The notes under the pieces are model-generated. The model did not search any database. It was not told the DNA's origin and saw only the letters and a list, made by a program, of their open reading frames with translations. A stretch of DNA of 50,092 nucleotides from Pseudoalteromonas sp. TB64 (GTDB lineage Bacteria > Pseudomonadota > Gammaproteobacteria > Enterobacterales > Alteromonadaceae): the NCBI RefSeq assembly GCF_000498095.1, contig NZ_AUTQ01000081.1, positions 60,709 through 110,800 on the forward strand. The letters are read 5' to 3'. Below are positions 1-9,500 of the stretch, piece after piece. Positions within the stretch are counted from its first letter, which is position 1; every line of letters starts with the position of its first letter. The position numbers and the translations under genes are program-made.

Positions 1-545
1 TAGCCGTTAATTTATCCGCAAAACAATTTAGCCTACCGGATTTAACTTCTCGTATTGACGTTATTTTACAAAAAAACGAATTACCTTCGTACTTTCTAGA
101 ACTTGAAATAACCGAAGGCACTGTAATGGATGACCCTAAAGAAGCCATTGCAATTATGCGCTCGTTAAGTGCCCGAGGAATTCATCTTGCTATGGACGAT
201 TTTGGTACTGGCTATTCCTCTTTGGCGTATCTAAAACAATTTCCACTGAACACGCTAAAAGTGGATAAAGCGTTTATTGATGATATGAAAAATGAACGCG
301 GTCGTAATATGGTTGACTCAATTGTCACGATTGCACATAACCTTGATTTACATGTAGTAGCTGAAGGCGTTGAGCAAGCAAGCCAAATTGAAATACTTAA
401 AAAGCTTAACTGCGAAACCGTGCAAGGCTATTACTATTCCAAGCCGTTATCTAAAAAAGAATTTACCGAGTTTTTAAAACAGCAACAAAGTAAAGCAGCG
501 CCAAGCTTAATTAGAATTACTAACAATGCAGCATCAATAAATTAA
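1..545 (+). CDS. EAL-domain c-di-GMP phosphodiesterase, C-terminal fragment (5' end outside window)
   Basis: The reading frame is open from the window edge (first full codon at base 3), so the gene starts upstream and only about 180 C-terminal residues are visible. They match the second half of an EAL domain, which hydrolyses cyclic di-GMP to pGpG. Visible landmarks are the VNLSAKQF strand, LELEITEGTVM, the DDFGTGYSSL loop carrying metal-binding acidic residues, the LKVDKAF Lys-containing strand, and the C-terminal AEGVE / QGYYYSKPL signature. The protein ends soon after the EAL fold in a short Gln/Lys-rich tail. Whether GGDEF or sensor domains precede it cannot be seen. The family call is firm; catalytic activity is inferred. 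Confidence 0.93.
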   Translation, partial: AVNLSAKQFSLPDLTSRIDVILQKNELPSYFLELEITEGTVMDDPKEAIAIMRSLSARGIHLAMDDFGTGYSSLAYLKQFPLNTLKVDKAFIDDMKNERGRNMVDSIVTIAHNLDLHVVAEGVEQASQIEILKKLNCETVQGYYYSKPLSKKEFTEFLKQQQSKAAPSLIRITNNAASIN

Positions 546-949
546 AAATGCCAAATACATTCTTTTAATACTCAGCGACGCTTTAATAATACCGATGCGT
601 TAAATTAGTTCTCTATTATTGCAATGAGAAGATAACTCCTAAACGAGACGAAATTGTGAAATATCGTTGTCACCACTAATTGTTCCCTAAATTGATCTAC
701 TTCCTGCCCCCATACTAACGAATTAAATAACTAACTAACTTCGTTATAAATTATTTAACTCGCTAATATAATCATGTTTTTTATAATATTAATATAATTA
801 TAACAAAGCATTATGCTTATTTTCAGGCAATTAATAAAATAGTAATGGTGGCTTAGTATACAAAAAAACAAACTATTGTTATTATGTACCTAGCCTATGG
901 TCACAGAGCTATTTAGGTAAGGAATTTAAAGATAATATAGGAAATAGTA
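546..949. other. AT-rich intergenic region, no gene recognised
   Basis: About 400 bases separate the EAL gene from the DUF4234 gene. I see no convincing ORF, RNA gene or strong terminator. The last 80 bases before the next gene are AT-rich and probably hold its promoter, but no clear -35/-10 pair stands out. Confidence 0.5.
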
Positions 950-1426
950 ATGTCTGAAGGTACAGAAAATATATATGAAGCACCCGAGTCAAATCTTTCA
1001 CAAGATAATGATTCAAAAAACAAACCTATACTAGAATTTGAACGTTTTTCTGCTTGGGGAGTGTTTTTCTTAACCCTTATTACACTTGGAATTTATGGTG
1101 TATATTGGTTATATTCACGAATTAACAAAGCAAATACACTAGCAAAAAACAAAGTAAATAAAAACCTTTTATATGGTTACTTAGCTATGTACGTGATTAA
1201 CTTCGCGCTTTCATTTGCAACCATTCCACCTATGCTATCAATAGTTATTTCGTTAACATCGATGGTTTTAGGTCTTGTTGTTATATTTAGTCTTCGCTCA
1301 TCATTTATTGAGCTAATAAACGAAGGAAGTAAAGAGCCGGTTAAATTAGGTGGTATATTAACCGTCTTCTTTAACATCATTTATTTTCAATATAAAATTA
1401 ATGAAGCTATAGATAATCAAAAGTAA
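950..1426 (+). CDS. DUF4234 family membrane protein
   Basis: A 158-residue inner-membrane protein. A polar N-terminus of about 30 residues is followed by a first hydrophobic segment with the DUF4234-like pattern FLTLITLGIYGVYWLY (about 40-55), two further segments (about 73-110), and a short hydrophobic stretch near the C-terminus (about 133-147) followed by a KINEAID ending typical of the family. The function of DUF4234 proteins is unknown. The start is an ATG about 8 bases after a weak AGGAAA. It stands alone on the plus strand and converges on the DUF58 operon with a shared terminator. Confidence 0.75.
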   Translation: MSEGTENIYEAPESNLSQDNDSKNKPILEFERFSAWGVFFLTLITLGIYGVYWLYSRINKANTLAKNKVNKNLLYGYLAMYVINFALSFATIPPMLSIVISLTSMVLGLVVIFSLRSSFIELINEGSKEPVKLGGILTVFFNIIYFQYKINEAIDNQK

Positions 1427-1450
1427 ACTTTACTTTTTACCTTGAATATC

Positions 1451-1480
1451 AAAAAGGCATTAATTTTAATGCCTTTTTTG
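1451..1480. terminator. Bidirectional rho-independent terminator
   Basis: A 13-bp perfect inverted repeat (1451-1463 / 1466-1478) with A-tract on the left and T-tract on the right lies between the convergent DUF4234 and DUF58 genes. It can serve transcripts from either strand. Confidence 0.8.
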
Positions 1481-1491
1481 TTTTTTAACGT

Positions 1492-2811
1492 TTATAAGAC
1501 ACCAGAGTGCTTAACATTTAAATACGTATTAATAACGTTAGGCAAAAGCTGTTCAGGTTTACTATCAATTGCAATAACGCCTTCTTTACGTATCTTTGCC
1601 ATACTTTTTTTGTGTGAATTTAACATACCTAACGCTGCACAATGCTTTGTCGCATCTCGGCTTTCTAAAATCGGTTCTTCAATAACCTCATTTAATGCAC
1701 GGTTATCAATATTAATCAACGCGACTAAATGATGCCTTTGTAATAGTTTTATCGCAGGTAATATTTCATCAAAACCTTGCTCATCAAGTGTTGTAACTAG
1801 CAGTACAAGTGAGCGTTTACTGCGTTTAGTTATTAACTTATTAGCAGCAACTATGTAATCGCTGCTACTTTGGTCAGGATATAGGTCATAAAAATGATTC
1901 ATGATCCTAGACACATTTTGAGATCCCTTCACATCTGGCAACCACCGAACCTCTTGGTTAAAGCTTTGCATGCTAAACCAATCACCCTGCTTCAAAACTC
2001 TATGGGCAAGCAGAAGTAATGCATTAAGTGCATGGTCAAAATGGTTTCCTTGCACAGCTTCAATATTCATTTTCTTAGAGGCGTCCAACATCACCACTAC
2101 ATGTTGATTTTGCTCTTCTTGATACTCTCGTGAAATTAATTTGCGCTTTTTACTTGTAGCCTGCCAATCTATTTGACGAACACTATCACCTTGACGGTAC
2201 TCTCTGAGCTGATGAAATTCGATGCCTGAACCGCGTTTTTTTGTGAGCTTAAGACCATTAATTGATTTCTTACTTATCCCGTTTAAATATTGATGTGGTC
2301 CCATAGCACTAAAGTCAGGATAAACCTTAAGTGAAATAGCTTGCTCTATTAACCAACTCGTTTGCCAAAACCCGAAAGGTGAATCAACTCTAAGCTCTAC
2401 GCTATTTAAAGCCGCATTTCCTCGATGATGGGCTCTTAGCCTAAAAGACAAACGTGCTTTTTCATTACTTGCCAACTCGACTCTTTTTACAGGGTTTTCT
2501 AACTCAATAAAATTACTTAAGTGTAAACTCACATCCGTTTTTAACGTTTGTTTTGTATTGTTGAAAAGAAACAGTTCAGCCATTTGCCAGCGTGATAGAG
2601 CCATATTTTGACTTGTCTGAACTGTTAGTTCAATATCACGAGAAAAAACGGTTAAAACAAGATCAAGTAATATTGATGCTGCAACTCCAGCGAGTACCAC
2701 AGTAATAAGCATATCGCTCAGTGTGAGTAATGCACCCACTAATACGAATACAACTAAACAAAAAATTAGTTTAACGCATCTTTTTGCTGGGCGAAGCTTA
2801 GTGCGGATCAT
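1492..2811 (-). CDS. DUF58 domain protein (MoxR-associated, vWA-like)
   Basis: A 439-residue protein. Two hydrophobic segments at about 11-50 anchor it in the membrane. A large domain follows, with the DUF58 core at about residues 190-290: the signature REYRQGDSVRQIDW, then VVVMLDASKKM, which resembles the first strand and MIDAS motif (DxS) of von Willebrand A folds. DUF58 proteins are usually encoded beside MoxR ATPases and are thought to be their partner or substrate-binding component. It is the last gene of a six-gene operon; its ATG overlaps the moxR stop by 4 bases, implying translational coupling. The family is clear; the cellular target is unknown. Confidence 0.9.
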   Translation of the reverse strand: MIRTKLRPAKRCVKLIFCLVVFVLVGALLTLSDMLITVVLAGVAASILLDLVLTVFSRDIELTVQTSQNMALSRWQMAELFLFNNTKQTLKTDVSLHLSNFIELENPVKRVELASNEKARLSFRLRAHHRGNAALNSVELRVDSPFGFWQTSWLIEQAISLKVYPDFSAMGPHQYLNGISKKSINGLKLTKKRGSGIEFHQLREYRQGDSVRQIDWQATSKKRKLISREYQEEQNQHVVVMLDASKKMNIEAVQGNHFDHALNALLLLAHRVLKQGDWFSMQSFNQEVRWLPDVKGSQNVSRIMNHFYDLYPDQSSSDYIVAANKLITKRSKRSLVLLVTTLDEQGFDEILPAIKLLQRHHLVALINIDNRALNEVIEEPILESRDATKHCAALGMLNSHKKSMAKIRKEGVIAIDSKPEQLLPNVINTYLNVKHSGVL

Positions 2812-3791
2812 GAACGCGGCGCTTCAATACTAGCTAAAATAGAGTCTATAATCTGCTCATGCAAAACGTCTTCCAGTTCTAGATCAGCCGACAAAATTAA
2901 ACGATGACGTAGAATATTAGGAGCAACGAGCTTAATATCGTCTGGGATAACAAAATCTCGATCATTAATTAAAGCGGTAACTTTCGCTGCTTTAATTATA
3001 TTAATTGAAGCTCGAAGACCGGCGCCATGAATAACCCCTTGCCAAGTACGCGTACTGCGAACAATATCAACAACATAATTTATTATTTTTTCATCCACCA
3101 AAATTGAGGCACATAACTGTTTTATTTCTATAATTTCATCCCCAGATAAAACAGCGGGTAAATTATCCACACTCGATTCATTTGAAATAATTTGAGTATT
3201 CAATTTAAGTAATGCTATCTCGGCTTCATAAGAAGGAAAGTCTAATTCAACCTTCATCATGAAACGGTCTAACTCAGCTTCAGGTAGTGGGTAAGTACCT
3301 TCTTGATCTAACGGATTTTGTGTTGCTAAAACCATAAAAGGTGATGATATCTTTAAAGACTCACCATCTAACGTTATCTGTTGTTCTTGCATAACTTCAA
3401 GTAACGCAGATTGAGTTTTTGCTGGTGCTCTGTTTATTTCGTCCGCCAATAGAATATTAGTAAACGCAGGCCCTTTCTTAATTGTAAACTCGCCTGATTT
3501 CATATCATATAAGCTATTACCAAGTACGTCTGAAGGCATTAAGTCTGGTGTAAATTGTACTCGAGAAAAAGAAACGTTGAGGCTTTTAGCCAACGCTCTT
3601 ACAAGCAAGGTTTTACCCAACCCCGGCACCCCCTCTAGTAACACATGCCCTCCAGCAAACAACACTGTTAATACATCTTCGACAATTTCATCTTGCCCAA
3701 CTAAAACACGAGAAATATTTGCTTTTACCTGCTTTATTGCTGATGACGCTTCAGTTAAGCCTATTAGTCCTGAGGCTGATTCACTTGTCAT
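2808..3791 (-). CDS. MoxR family AAA+ ATPase
   Basis: A 327-residue AAA+ ATPase of the MoxR group. Walker A (GVPGLGKT) is at about residues 54-61 and Walker B (LLADEINRAP) near 115. The sensor 1 region (MVLATQNPL) and the arginine-containing DRFMMKVELDFP segment follow, and the C-terminal lid domain includes the GASPR-equivalent GLRASINIIKAAKV. MoxR ATPases act as chaperone-like remodelling machines for vWA/DUF58 partners, here encoded immediately downstream. Four-base overlaps with both neighbours (3788-3791 and 2808-2811) indicate coupled expression. The substrate is unknown. Confidence 0.95.
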   Translation of the reverse strand: MTSESASGLIGLTEASSAIKQVKANISRVLVGQDEIVEDVLTVLFAGGHVLLEGVPGLGKTLLVRALAKSLNVSFSRVQFTPDLMPSDVLGNSLYDMKSGEFTIKKGPAFTNILLADEINRAPAKTQSALLEVMQEQQITLDGESLKISSPFMVLATQNPLDQEGTYPLPEAELDRFMMKVELDFPSYEAEIALLKLNTQIISNESSVDNLPAVLSGDEIIEIKQLCASILVDEKIINYVVDIVRSTRTWQGVIHGAGLRASINIIKAAKVTALINDRDFVIPDDIKLVAPNILRHRLILSADLELEDVLHEQIIDSILASIEAPRS

Positions 3792-4939
3792 AGGGCATTC
3801 CTTAATTGTTTAAATCGCTTAATATATTCAGTTCGTTGTTGTTCTGATTCTGGAAGTTGGCTAGACAACAATTGAGTGACGTTTTGTTGATTAAAGCTAG
3901 TTAGCTGTGCAATTGTATTTACTTGCTGTTCATTTGTGAGCTTTTTAAAATTAGGTACTCTGAGCTCTACTTGACTGTAAAAATCGCGGTGTAAAGCATC
4001 AATAAGTATTTTTTCATGTCCATGCCCAATTAAAAAATTAGCCACTGCTTGAATATGGTTGTTAAAGCTCGCTTTAATTAAAGTATCAGGTGAATAAGCT
4101 TGACCAATACGGCTACTTACATACCAAACCCAAAGAACGATTAGCACAAACAACGTCATGACCAACTGCCAACTCCAGCCCCAAAGCTTTGCAAACCAGT
4201 TTGAATAACTTAAATAGGGAATATAAGTTATGTTACTCGCATCACCTGCAAGCCAAAGTAACAAACTACCATGGTCTAAATATCTAAGATTATTATTTGT
4301 AAATGGTGCTAATGAGGGTAATACAGTAACTCGGCCATCACCTAAATTCATATCGCAAATAACAACCTGCTCTGCGTCATTTTTAACTTCTCTTGCGGGG
4401 CAATTCTCTATACTGTACTTCTCACTTATTTTAAGCGTAAGAATATTGTCTGAATTAAGCGCTAAATCAGTATTTTTATTAGGTTGAGTATTTGTTGAAA
4501 ACGAAAGTGTAGCTTCATTCTCTTTCACATTAATAGTAATACCTAATGCTTGAAATAAAGTACTGTTATCAATACCCAGTACATTGCGTTGGGAGGATAA
4601 AACATAGACTAATTCCCCTCCCCCCCTAATCCAAGTTAATAACTGCTGATTAAGTTCATAGGATTCGCTCAACGCAGCTTCGTCTATAATCAGTTTTGTA
4701 CCTTCATTAATTGTTAACGCCCCTGCATCGGCTTCAGCGGCAAACTGCTTATATTTAAACCAACTTATTTCATGTCGATCTAATAATCGCTGCGCCATTG
4801 TAAAACTATCTTTAGCAACACTAGGGTGAAAACCAACTTCAACTTCTTGCTCTTGCCAGTTCAGCGAAAACAGCGTTTTCGCCACCAAGGCAATTAAAAT
4901 AACAACAACACCTATAACAACTATAACTGGGCGTTTCAT
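3788..4939 (-). CDS. DUF4350 domain-containing membrane protein
   Basis: A 383-residue protein with an N-terminal membrane anchor (about 4-24), a periplasmic domain matching DUF4350 (about 35-230, containing FKYKQFAAEAD and the LTWIRGGGELVYVL strand), a second transmembrane helix (about 255-276) and a cytoplasmic tail of about 100 residues. DUF4350 occurs in MoxR/DUF58/DUF4129 operons and has a glutamine-amidotransferase/ThuA-like look in its Rossmann-type strand order, but no catalytic role is established. It overlaps moxR and the DUF4129 gene by 4 bases each, so it belongs to the same transcriptional unit. Confidence 0.85.
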   Translation of the reverse strand: MKRPVIVVIGVVVILIALVAKTLFSLNWQEQEVEVGFHPSVAKDSFTMAQRLLDRHEISWFKYKQFAAEADAGALTINEGTKLIIDEAALSESYELNQQLLTWIRGGGELVYVLSSQRNVLGIDNSTLFQALGITINVKENEATLSFSTNTQPNKNTDLALNSDNILTLKISEKYSIENCPAREVKNDAEQVVICDMNLGDGRVTVLPSLAPFTNNNLRYLDHGSLLLWLAGDASNITYIPYLSYSNWFAKLWGWSWQLVMTLFVLIVLWVWYVSSRIGQAYSPDTLIKASFNNHIQAVANFLIGHGHEKILIDALHRDFYSQVELRVPNFKKLTNEQQVNTIAQLTSFNQQNVTQLLSSQLPESEQQRTEYIKRFKQLRNAL

Positions 4940-6396
4940 GATGTAGGCTCCTGAGCATCCTTGCTTTGTAACGAATTAATTGCATCAACTAATTCATCAA
5001 AATCAAATTCAGCATCTTGGTGTGCCCAAGCCACCCGTACCCAACACTTAAACAAGCGTTCAAAAACAACTTGCTGTGATACTGGTATTTGTTTATTAAT
5101 GGCTTTTAGGCACTCTTTTTCAGTCATGGAATGATGGAGAACTATATTGTGCTTTTCTTGTAACCAAATAAGAGAAAATTGCAGCAAGTAAGCAAGCGTC
5201 AGCCTTATATTTCCTTCTTCATAAGCTTGTTTAGCTGCCAACATAAGATCGCTGGGTGTGTCAGCCTGTTTTATATCTGTAAATAAGGTAGGTATTACAT
5301 GCTTGACGCCTTTATTAATTTTTTCTGTTGATTCTCTATTTTTAAAAAAACCTTTATGTTTATAAGCATAATAAACAAGTAACAGAGCTAATCCACCGAC
5401 TAAAAACCAGGCAAAATAACCCAGTCCTAATCCTATCCAACTAAAAAAAACTAAAAACGGTGATGTAGAGTTATCCTCGTCGTTCTCTTTAAGTTCTTCA
5501 AAATCGGGGAACCAAGTAGTCTTCTTCTCAATTACATCTTTTTCTGCGTATAAAGAAGTTACTTCATCTTTAATAGTTTCTTTATCAATCGCTTGAGCAT
5601 ACGTTTTAGGTGTAGCTGTTATAAATAAAGCACTAATTAACAGGCACAATACAGGTAATATATTTGTAAGCCGTGAGCGCATATTTTTAAACTTCAGCTC
5701 TAAATCCCAGCCCTCTAACTCTATGCGCCGGTGTAGATACGCTAAAAAGCCTCCCGTTACAAACAAAGGAGCAATTAACGAAATACTTATAATATAGATA
5801 AAATTAAAAGAGATACTTACCCATGTAGGATCACTTTGAAATTGATACAACTGGTCCTCTAATGAAAAGGAATCAGGTGTTAAAGCAATTACTAGCCCAG
5901 TAATACCAGTCATTAAAATTAGTTCTAAATGAACACAAAATAACATCCATAGGGTTTGCTTAGGTTTATTTGACGAAAAAAGTAGCATCTTACGCGCTTT
6001 TTTACGCTCACCACTTAAGTTTTCAAGCTGCTCAACTGGTGCCAATAAAGCCCTATTTGGGCTTAAGCGCAAAAAGGTAAGGTGTGTTAAAGCATTTACT
6101 AGCGATAACTTAAAAATGGCTTTAATGCTAGAGCGAATACTTGCACGTTGGTTAAATATAACCTTCGAGAGATAATCTAATAAAGGTCGCTCGAAAAGAG
6201 GTTTGAGCCACCACACTATAAATACAGACCAAGACCAGCCAAGCAATAGACCAAATATGAAAAAAAATGGGAAAACTAAAGTAAAATAAATGCTAAATAA
6301 TGCGACAAAATTCTTTTTTGTTAGCAAAATAGCTAAATCAAATACTTCATAAGATGAACGACTACGGGGATTAAAGTCCAGGCGATTAAGTTCCAT
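4936..6396 (-). CDS. DUF4129-type integral membrane protein of the MoxR operon
   Basis: A 486-residue multi-pass membrane protein. Hydrophobic segments lie at about 30-66, 146-172, 194-221, 246-265 and 308-345. A charged, probably periplasmic stretch (about 270-305) and a cytoplasmic C-terminal region (about 380-480) follow the pattern of DUF4129 domains, including LTLAYLLQFSLIWLQEK and a WVRVAWAH motif. This type of protein is a regular member of MoxR-DUF58 operons and may form the membrane platform of the complex. It overlaps the SpoIIM-like gene by 11 bases and the DUF4350 gene by 4. The precise function is unknown. Confidence 0.8.
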   Translation of the reverse strand: MELNRLDFNPRSRSSYEVFDLAILLTKKNFVALFSIYFTLVFPFFFIFGLLLGWSWSVFIVWWLKPLFERPLLDYLSKVIFNQRASIRSSIKAIFKLSLVNALTHLTFLRLSPNRALLAPVEQLENLSGERKKARKMLLFSSNKPKQTLWMLFCVHLELILMTGITGLVIALTPDSFSLEDQLYQFQSDPTWVSISFNFIYIISISLIAPLFVTGGFLAYLHRRIELEGWDLELKFKNMRSRLTNILPVLCLLISALFITATPKTYAQAIDKETIKDEVTSLYAEKDVIEKKTTWFPDFEELKENDEDNSTSPFLVFFSWIGLGLGYFAWFLVGGLALLLVYYAYKHKGFFKNRESTEKINKGVKHVIPTLFTDIKQADTPSDLMLAAKQAYEEGNIRLTLAYLLQFSLIWLQEKHNIVLHHSMTEKECLKAINKQIPVSQQVVFERLFKCWVRVAWAHQDAEFDFDELVDAINSLQSKDAQEPTS

Positions 6397-7336
6397 AGCG
6401 CATTCCTTTATACAGTCGATAAATCACGTATGACCAACAAATTGCGCCCGTAGCAAACTTAAACTCATAAGCGATGTCTCGTGGAGACCAAAATGCTTCA
6501 ATAAACGCTGCTAACACTAGCATTAAAAAAGCACCAACAATTAAAGGCAAGGCTTTTTGCGCAGCATTCTTAATCGCATAACTGCGTGTATATTGTCCTG
6601 GATTTAATAAACCGTAACCTATCTGGCACCCCGCTGCCGACGCAACTATAATTGCAGTAAGCTCAAACGAGCCATGAGTAACCACAAATGAGAAAAAAGG
6701 TCCTGAAAAACCAATATTTATAATATGGGCTGCAATAGTCCCAAAATAAAAACTGTTAAATAACAAGGCAAATACTGCACCGACGCAAAACAATACCCCC
6801 CCAGCAAACATCTGAAAAGCGATGCCTATATTGTTATAAATATAAACACCAAACATCATCACATCTTGACCACCGCTTCGCTCTTGTGATTGTACAGTAC
6901 CACTGGGATCATACATTTTTTCAATTTCAAGTACGGTACTTTGCCCCAAAAATGTATATACGGCATCAGGGTCTAACCAAACCCAAATAAAAGCGATTAA
7001 TGCAAAAGAAAAAAAGGCAACTAAGTTAATAGCTAGCATCAAGCGGTTTTCATATAATGCTCTAGGAAAGCTATTGCGTACTAAATAAAGTATTTCTCTA
7101 AATTGATTTTTAGGGGTTTGATAGAGTCTTTTTTGCCCTTGATGTACTAAACGATTTAGCCGCTCAACCAACATCGGACTGTAGTGACGAGTACGAGCAA
7201 TAGCGAGATCATTGCATATCTTTCGATATAATTTAGGAAAATGTAAGGGAAGGTTGATTTTATCGTCAAGCTTACACAAAGCCTCAAACTCATTCCACTG
7301 CTTATCACTATTATTAACAAACTGGTTTTGCTTCAT
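6386..7336 (-). CDS. SpoIIM-like (DUF95) membrane protein
   Basis: A 316-residue membrane protein with a soluble helical N-terminus of about 95 residues (ARTRHYSPMLVERLNRLVHQG is characteristic of the bacterial SpoIIM-like group), then several transmembrane helices from about residue 100 to 300, with the conserved FVVTHGSFELTAI stretch near 210-220. SpoIIM in Bacillus acts in septal peptidoglycan remodelling, but these Gram-negative homologues have no sporulation role and occur in MoxR operons. Nine bases separate it from the upstream RDD gene. Family membership is confident; function is inferred only by association. Confidence 0.88.
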   Translation of the reverse strand: MKQNQFVNNSDKQWNEFEALCKLDDKINLPLHFPKLYRKICNDLAIARTRHYSPMLVERLNRLVHQGQKRLYQTPKNQFREILYLVRNSFPRALYENRLMLAINLVAFFSFALIAFIWVWLDPDAVYTFLGQSTVLEIEKMYDPSGTVQSQERSGGQDVMMFGVYIYNNIGIAFQMFAGGVLFCVGAVFALLFNSFYFGTIAAHIINIGFSGPFFSFVVTHGSFELTAIIVASAAGCQIGYGLLNPGQYTRSYAIKNAAQKALPLIVGAFLMLVLAAFIEAFWSPRDIAYEFKFATGAICWSYVIYRLYKGMRYGT

Positions 7337-7345
7337 TTATAATCC

Positions 7346-8074
7346 TTATACAGAAGCTTTATCATGTGATTCAGCGCTATTATTTGTTACATGCCCTGAA
7401 AAGTAACGTGCATAATTAAGTAGCTTTATTTCACTTTGATTATTATCACAATTCATTACTTGCGATAAAATAGCAGCAAGTTCGATGCGACGCTCACTTG
7501 ATAATGTATTACTGCGCTCAGCATATGTTAAAATAGCCAATTGCTCTTGTGTCGTAAAAACTAAAGTCGGTACTTCGCTAATTCCACTGGGCAATATAGG
7601 GCGTTCTAAAAACGCTTCATCATAAACAATTATGGTTCCTGCAGCCCAGTCTCCTATTCGCTTAAAGCGCTCATTGAAAGCCATCACTAACAAGCCAAAA
7701 AAATACCCGAAAGGGAGCATATCAGCAGGTCGCAATAAATTGCGTACAACAATTTGAGAAAAGCTGGCTGGTAAACCATTATCTTGAACAACGCGAATAT
7801 TGAGCCGTTTTTTGCCTGGAGTTTGACCTGAACGCGCCTCGAAATAGATATTGTAGCCCCATGAAACCACAAAAAAAGTGATAAGTGCCAGCCCTTCACC
7901 AACCGCGCCTAAGAGCCCAAAAAAGAGTGATAATAAAGTAATTATGATAGCGCGAATTGCGAAGTCAATCATATAAGCATAGCTACGCGCTACTAACCCT
8001 ACAGGAGTTAGCGCTATTTCAACTCCTTCTGGTAAATGAATATAACTTTTATTTTCTAATGCTTGATCTTCCAT
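7346..8074 (-). CDS. RDD family membrane protein, first gene of the MoxR operon
   Basis: A 242-residue protein whose residues about 15-150 form an RDD domain: the VGLVARSYAYMIDFAIRA segment contains the R...D pair that names the family, followed by two hydrophobic helices, the SGQTPGKKRLNIRVV loop and a third membrane segment (LLPADML... to FGLLVMAF). The cytoplasmic tail of about 85 residues has no recognisable domain. RDD proteins are often transporters or membrane adaptors of unclear role. This is the promoter-proximal gene of the six-gene operon ending at 1492; about 230 bases with no other gene lie upstream. Confidence 0.88.
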   Translation of the reverse strand: MEDQALENKSYIHLPEGVEIALTPVGLVARSYAYMIDFAIRAIIITLLSLFFGLLGAVGEGLALITFFVVSWGYNIYFEARSGQTPGKKRLNIRVVQDNGLPASFSQIVVRNLLRPADMLPFGYFFGLLVMAFNERFKRIGDWAAGTIIVYDEAFLERPILPSGISEVPTLVFTTQEQLAILTYAERSNTLSSERRIELAAILSQVMNCDNNQSEIKLLNYARYFSGHVTNNSAESHDKASV

Positions 8075-8252
8075 TGAACCTGCTAAGAATTATCGTTAAA
8101 CCGAATTAGCACACATCTCTATAAGATAAATATGCATCTGGCTTCATATTGTTTATTATTCAATCTAAATAATTGTACCTATTAGCTTACTTTAAAGTAA
8201 ATTACATCGATAGGTTTAATCATTAAAATAGTCAATTTGCCTGACCATTAAT

Positions 8253-8281
8253 AAAATGGCCAACTCAAAGTTGACCATTTT
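8253..8281 (-). terminator. Rho-independent terminator of efpL
   Basis: A 13-bp stem with one mismatch (8253-8265 / 8269-8281) lies 24 bases beyond the efpL stop. The minus-strand transcript ends in a T-rich arm. Confidence 0.65.
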
Positions 8282-8304
8282 CAAATAATTAATTGAGTTT
8301 AAAT

Positions 8305-8877
8305 TTATTTTTCAGCTCGACCCATAAATTTATGCTCAACCGTATTAATACGAATACGATCGCCTGTTGAAATATGCTCAGGTACCGAAATATTCAAACC
8401 AGTCGACATACGTGCTGGTTTTGAGCGAGCACTTGCAGACGCGCCTTTAATAGATGGGTCTGTTTCTTCAACAACAAGCTCAACACTTGACGGTAAGTCA
8501 AGACCAACTGGTGCGCCGTCAATTACAATAACGTGAACACCTTGCGTTTCTTCATTAACGAATTGAATTTCTTCGCTAATGGCTTCTTTATTTAGATTGT
8601 ATGGTGTGTAATCTTCATTATCCATGAACACATATTCATCACCATCAACATAAGAAAGCATTACTTCACGTCGCGTTAAATCAGCAAGCGTTAACATGTC
8701 ACTGTCTTTAAAGGTTTCGTCTACTTTACCACCTGTTACTACATCGTATAAACGCATGCGGTACAAGCTACCACCAGCACGACCTTGCGGTACTGATCGT
8801 ACGATATCCTTTACAACTAACACGCGACCATTAAAATCAATGGCAGTACCCTTTTTAACATCACTCGCCTTTGGCAT
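8305..8877 (-). CDS. efpL: Elongation factor P-like protein EfpL (YeiP)
   Basis: A 190-residue protein matching YeiP/EfpL along its whole length: KOW-like domain I (about 1-65), a central OB domain with the [16 protein letters not shown] segment (about 78-93), and a C-terminal OB domain with the [11 protein letters not shown] and [12 protein letters not shown] signatures. EF-P-type proteins bind the ribosome between P and E sites and relieve stalling. In EfpL the tip of the domain I loop carries an unmodified arginine instead of a modified lysine; here Arg33 in VPQGRAGG occupies that position, separating it from EF-P proper. It is a single gene with its own terminator, divergent from the YjbR gene. 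Confidence 0.95.
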   Translation of the reverse strand: MPKASDVKKGTAIDFNGRVLVVKDIVRSVPQGRAGGSLYRMRLYDVVTGGKVDETFKDSDMLTLADLTRREVMLSYVDGDEYVFMDNEDYTPYNLNKEAISEEIQFVNEETQGVHVIVIDGAPVGLDLPSSVELVVEETDPSIKGASASARSKPARMSTGLNISVPEHISTGDRIRINTVEHKFMGRAEK

Positions 8878-9072
8878 GTGGAAATTCCTATTATTTTTTT
8901 GATTGCCAGAAACATACCACGAACTGGACTTTGTTCAACAAAAAAGTTACTTCAAACCTCGTTATACATTGTATTAACTTGTAAAATTATAATTTAGACT
9001 AAAATACATATAATCAAATGTGTAAAAAACTGCTATTGTAGCTTAACCGAGTATGACTTCAAGGAATGGATC

Positions 9073-9459
9073 ATGGACCAAATAAATGTACATGAGTATT
9101 TAATTAAAAAACCACTTGTTCAGGTTACTAAACCGTTTGCTCAAGAGGTTGATGTTTATAAAGTGAATCATAAAATGTTTGCTACCCTTGCTATTGGCAA
9201 TGATGGCGAAACAAATGATGATGGAGAGACTATTTGGTGGCTTAATTTAAAGTGCGATCCCGATGAAGCACTTTCATTACGCGATACTTTTCCTGCGGTG
9301 ATTCCAGGCTACCATATGAATAAACGTTTATGGAACACAGTCATTTTAGATGGCTCAATTCCTCAAGGCGAAATTGAACGTATGATTGATAATTCGTTCA
9401 ATTTAGTAGTAGAAAACATGCCAGAAAAAGACCGTAAAACAATAGAACAGCACTTGTAA
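9073..9459 (+). CDS. YjbR/MmcQ family protein
   Basis: A 128-residue cytoplasmic protein. The family is recognised from the compact alpha/beta pattern with VYKVNHKMFATLAI near residue 30, the NLKCDPDEALSLRD segment (about 56-70), and the GYHMNKRLWNTVIL motif (about 77-90). YjbR/MmcQ (DUF419) proteins have a CyaY-like double-wing fold and are suspected DNA binders; no biochemical role is established. The ATG is preceded by AAGGA at a suitable distance. It is monocistronic and converges on the acetyltransferase gene. Confidence 0.88.
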   Translation: MDQINVHEYLIKKPLVQVTKPFAQEVDVYKVNHKMFATLAIGNDGETNDDGETIWWLNLKCDPDEALSLRDTFPAVIPGYHMNKRLWNTVILDGSIPQGEIERMIDNSFNLVVENMPEKDRKTIEQHL

Positions 9460-9500
9460 ACGCCTATTACTATTTGGGCTAGTACGCTAGCCCAATTAAA

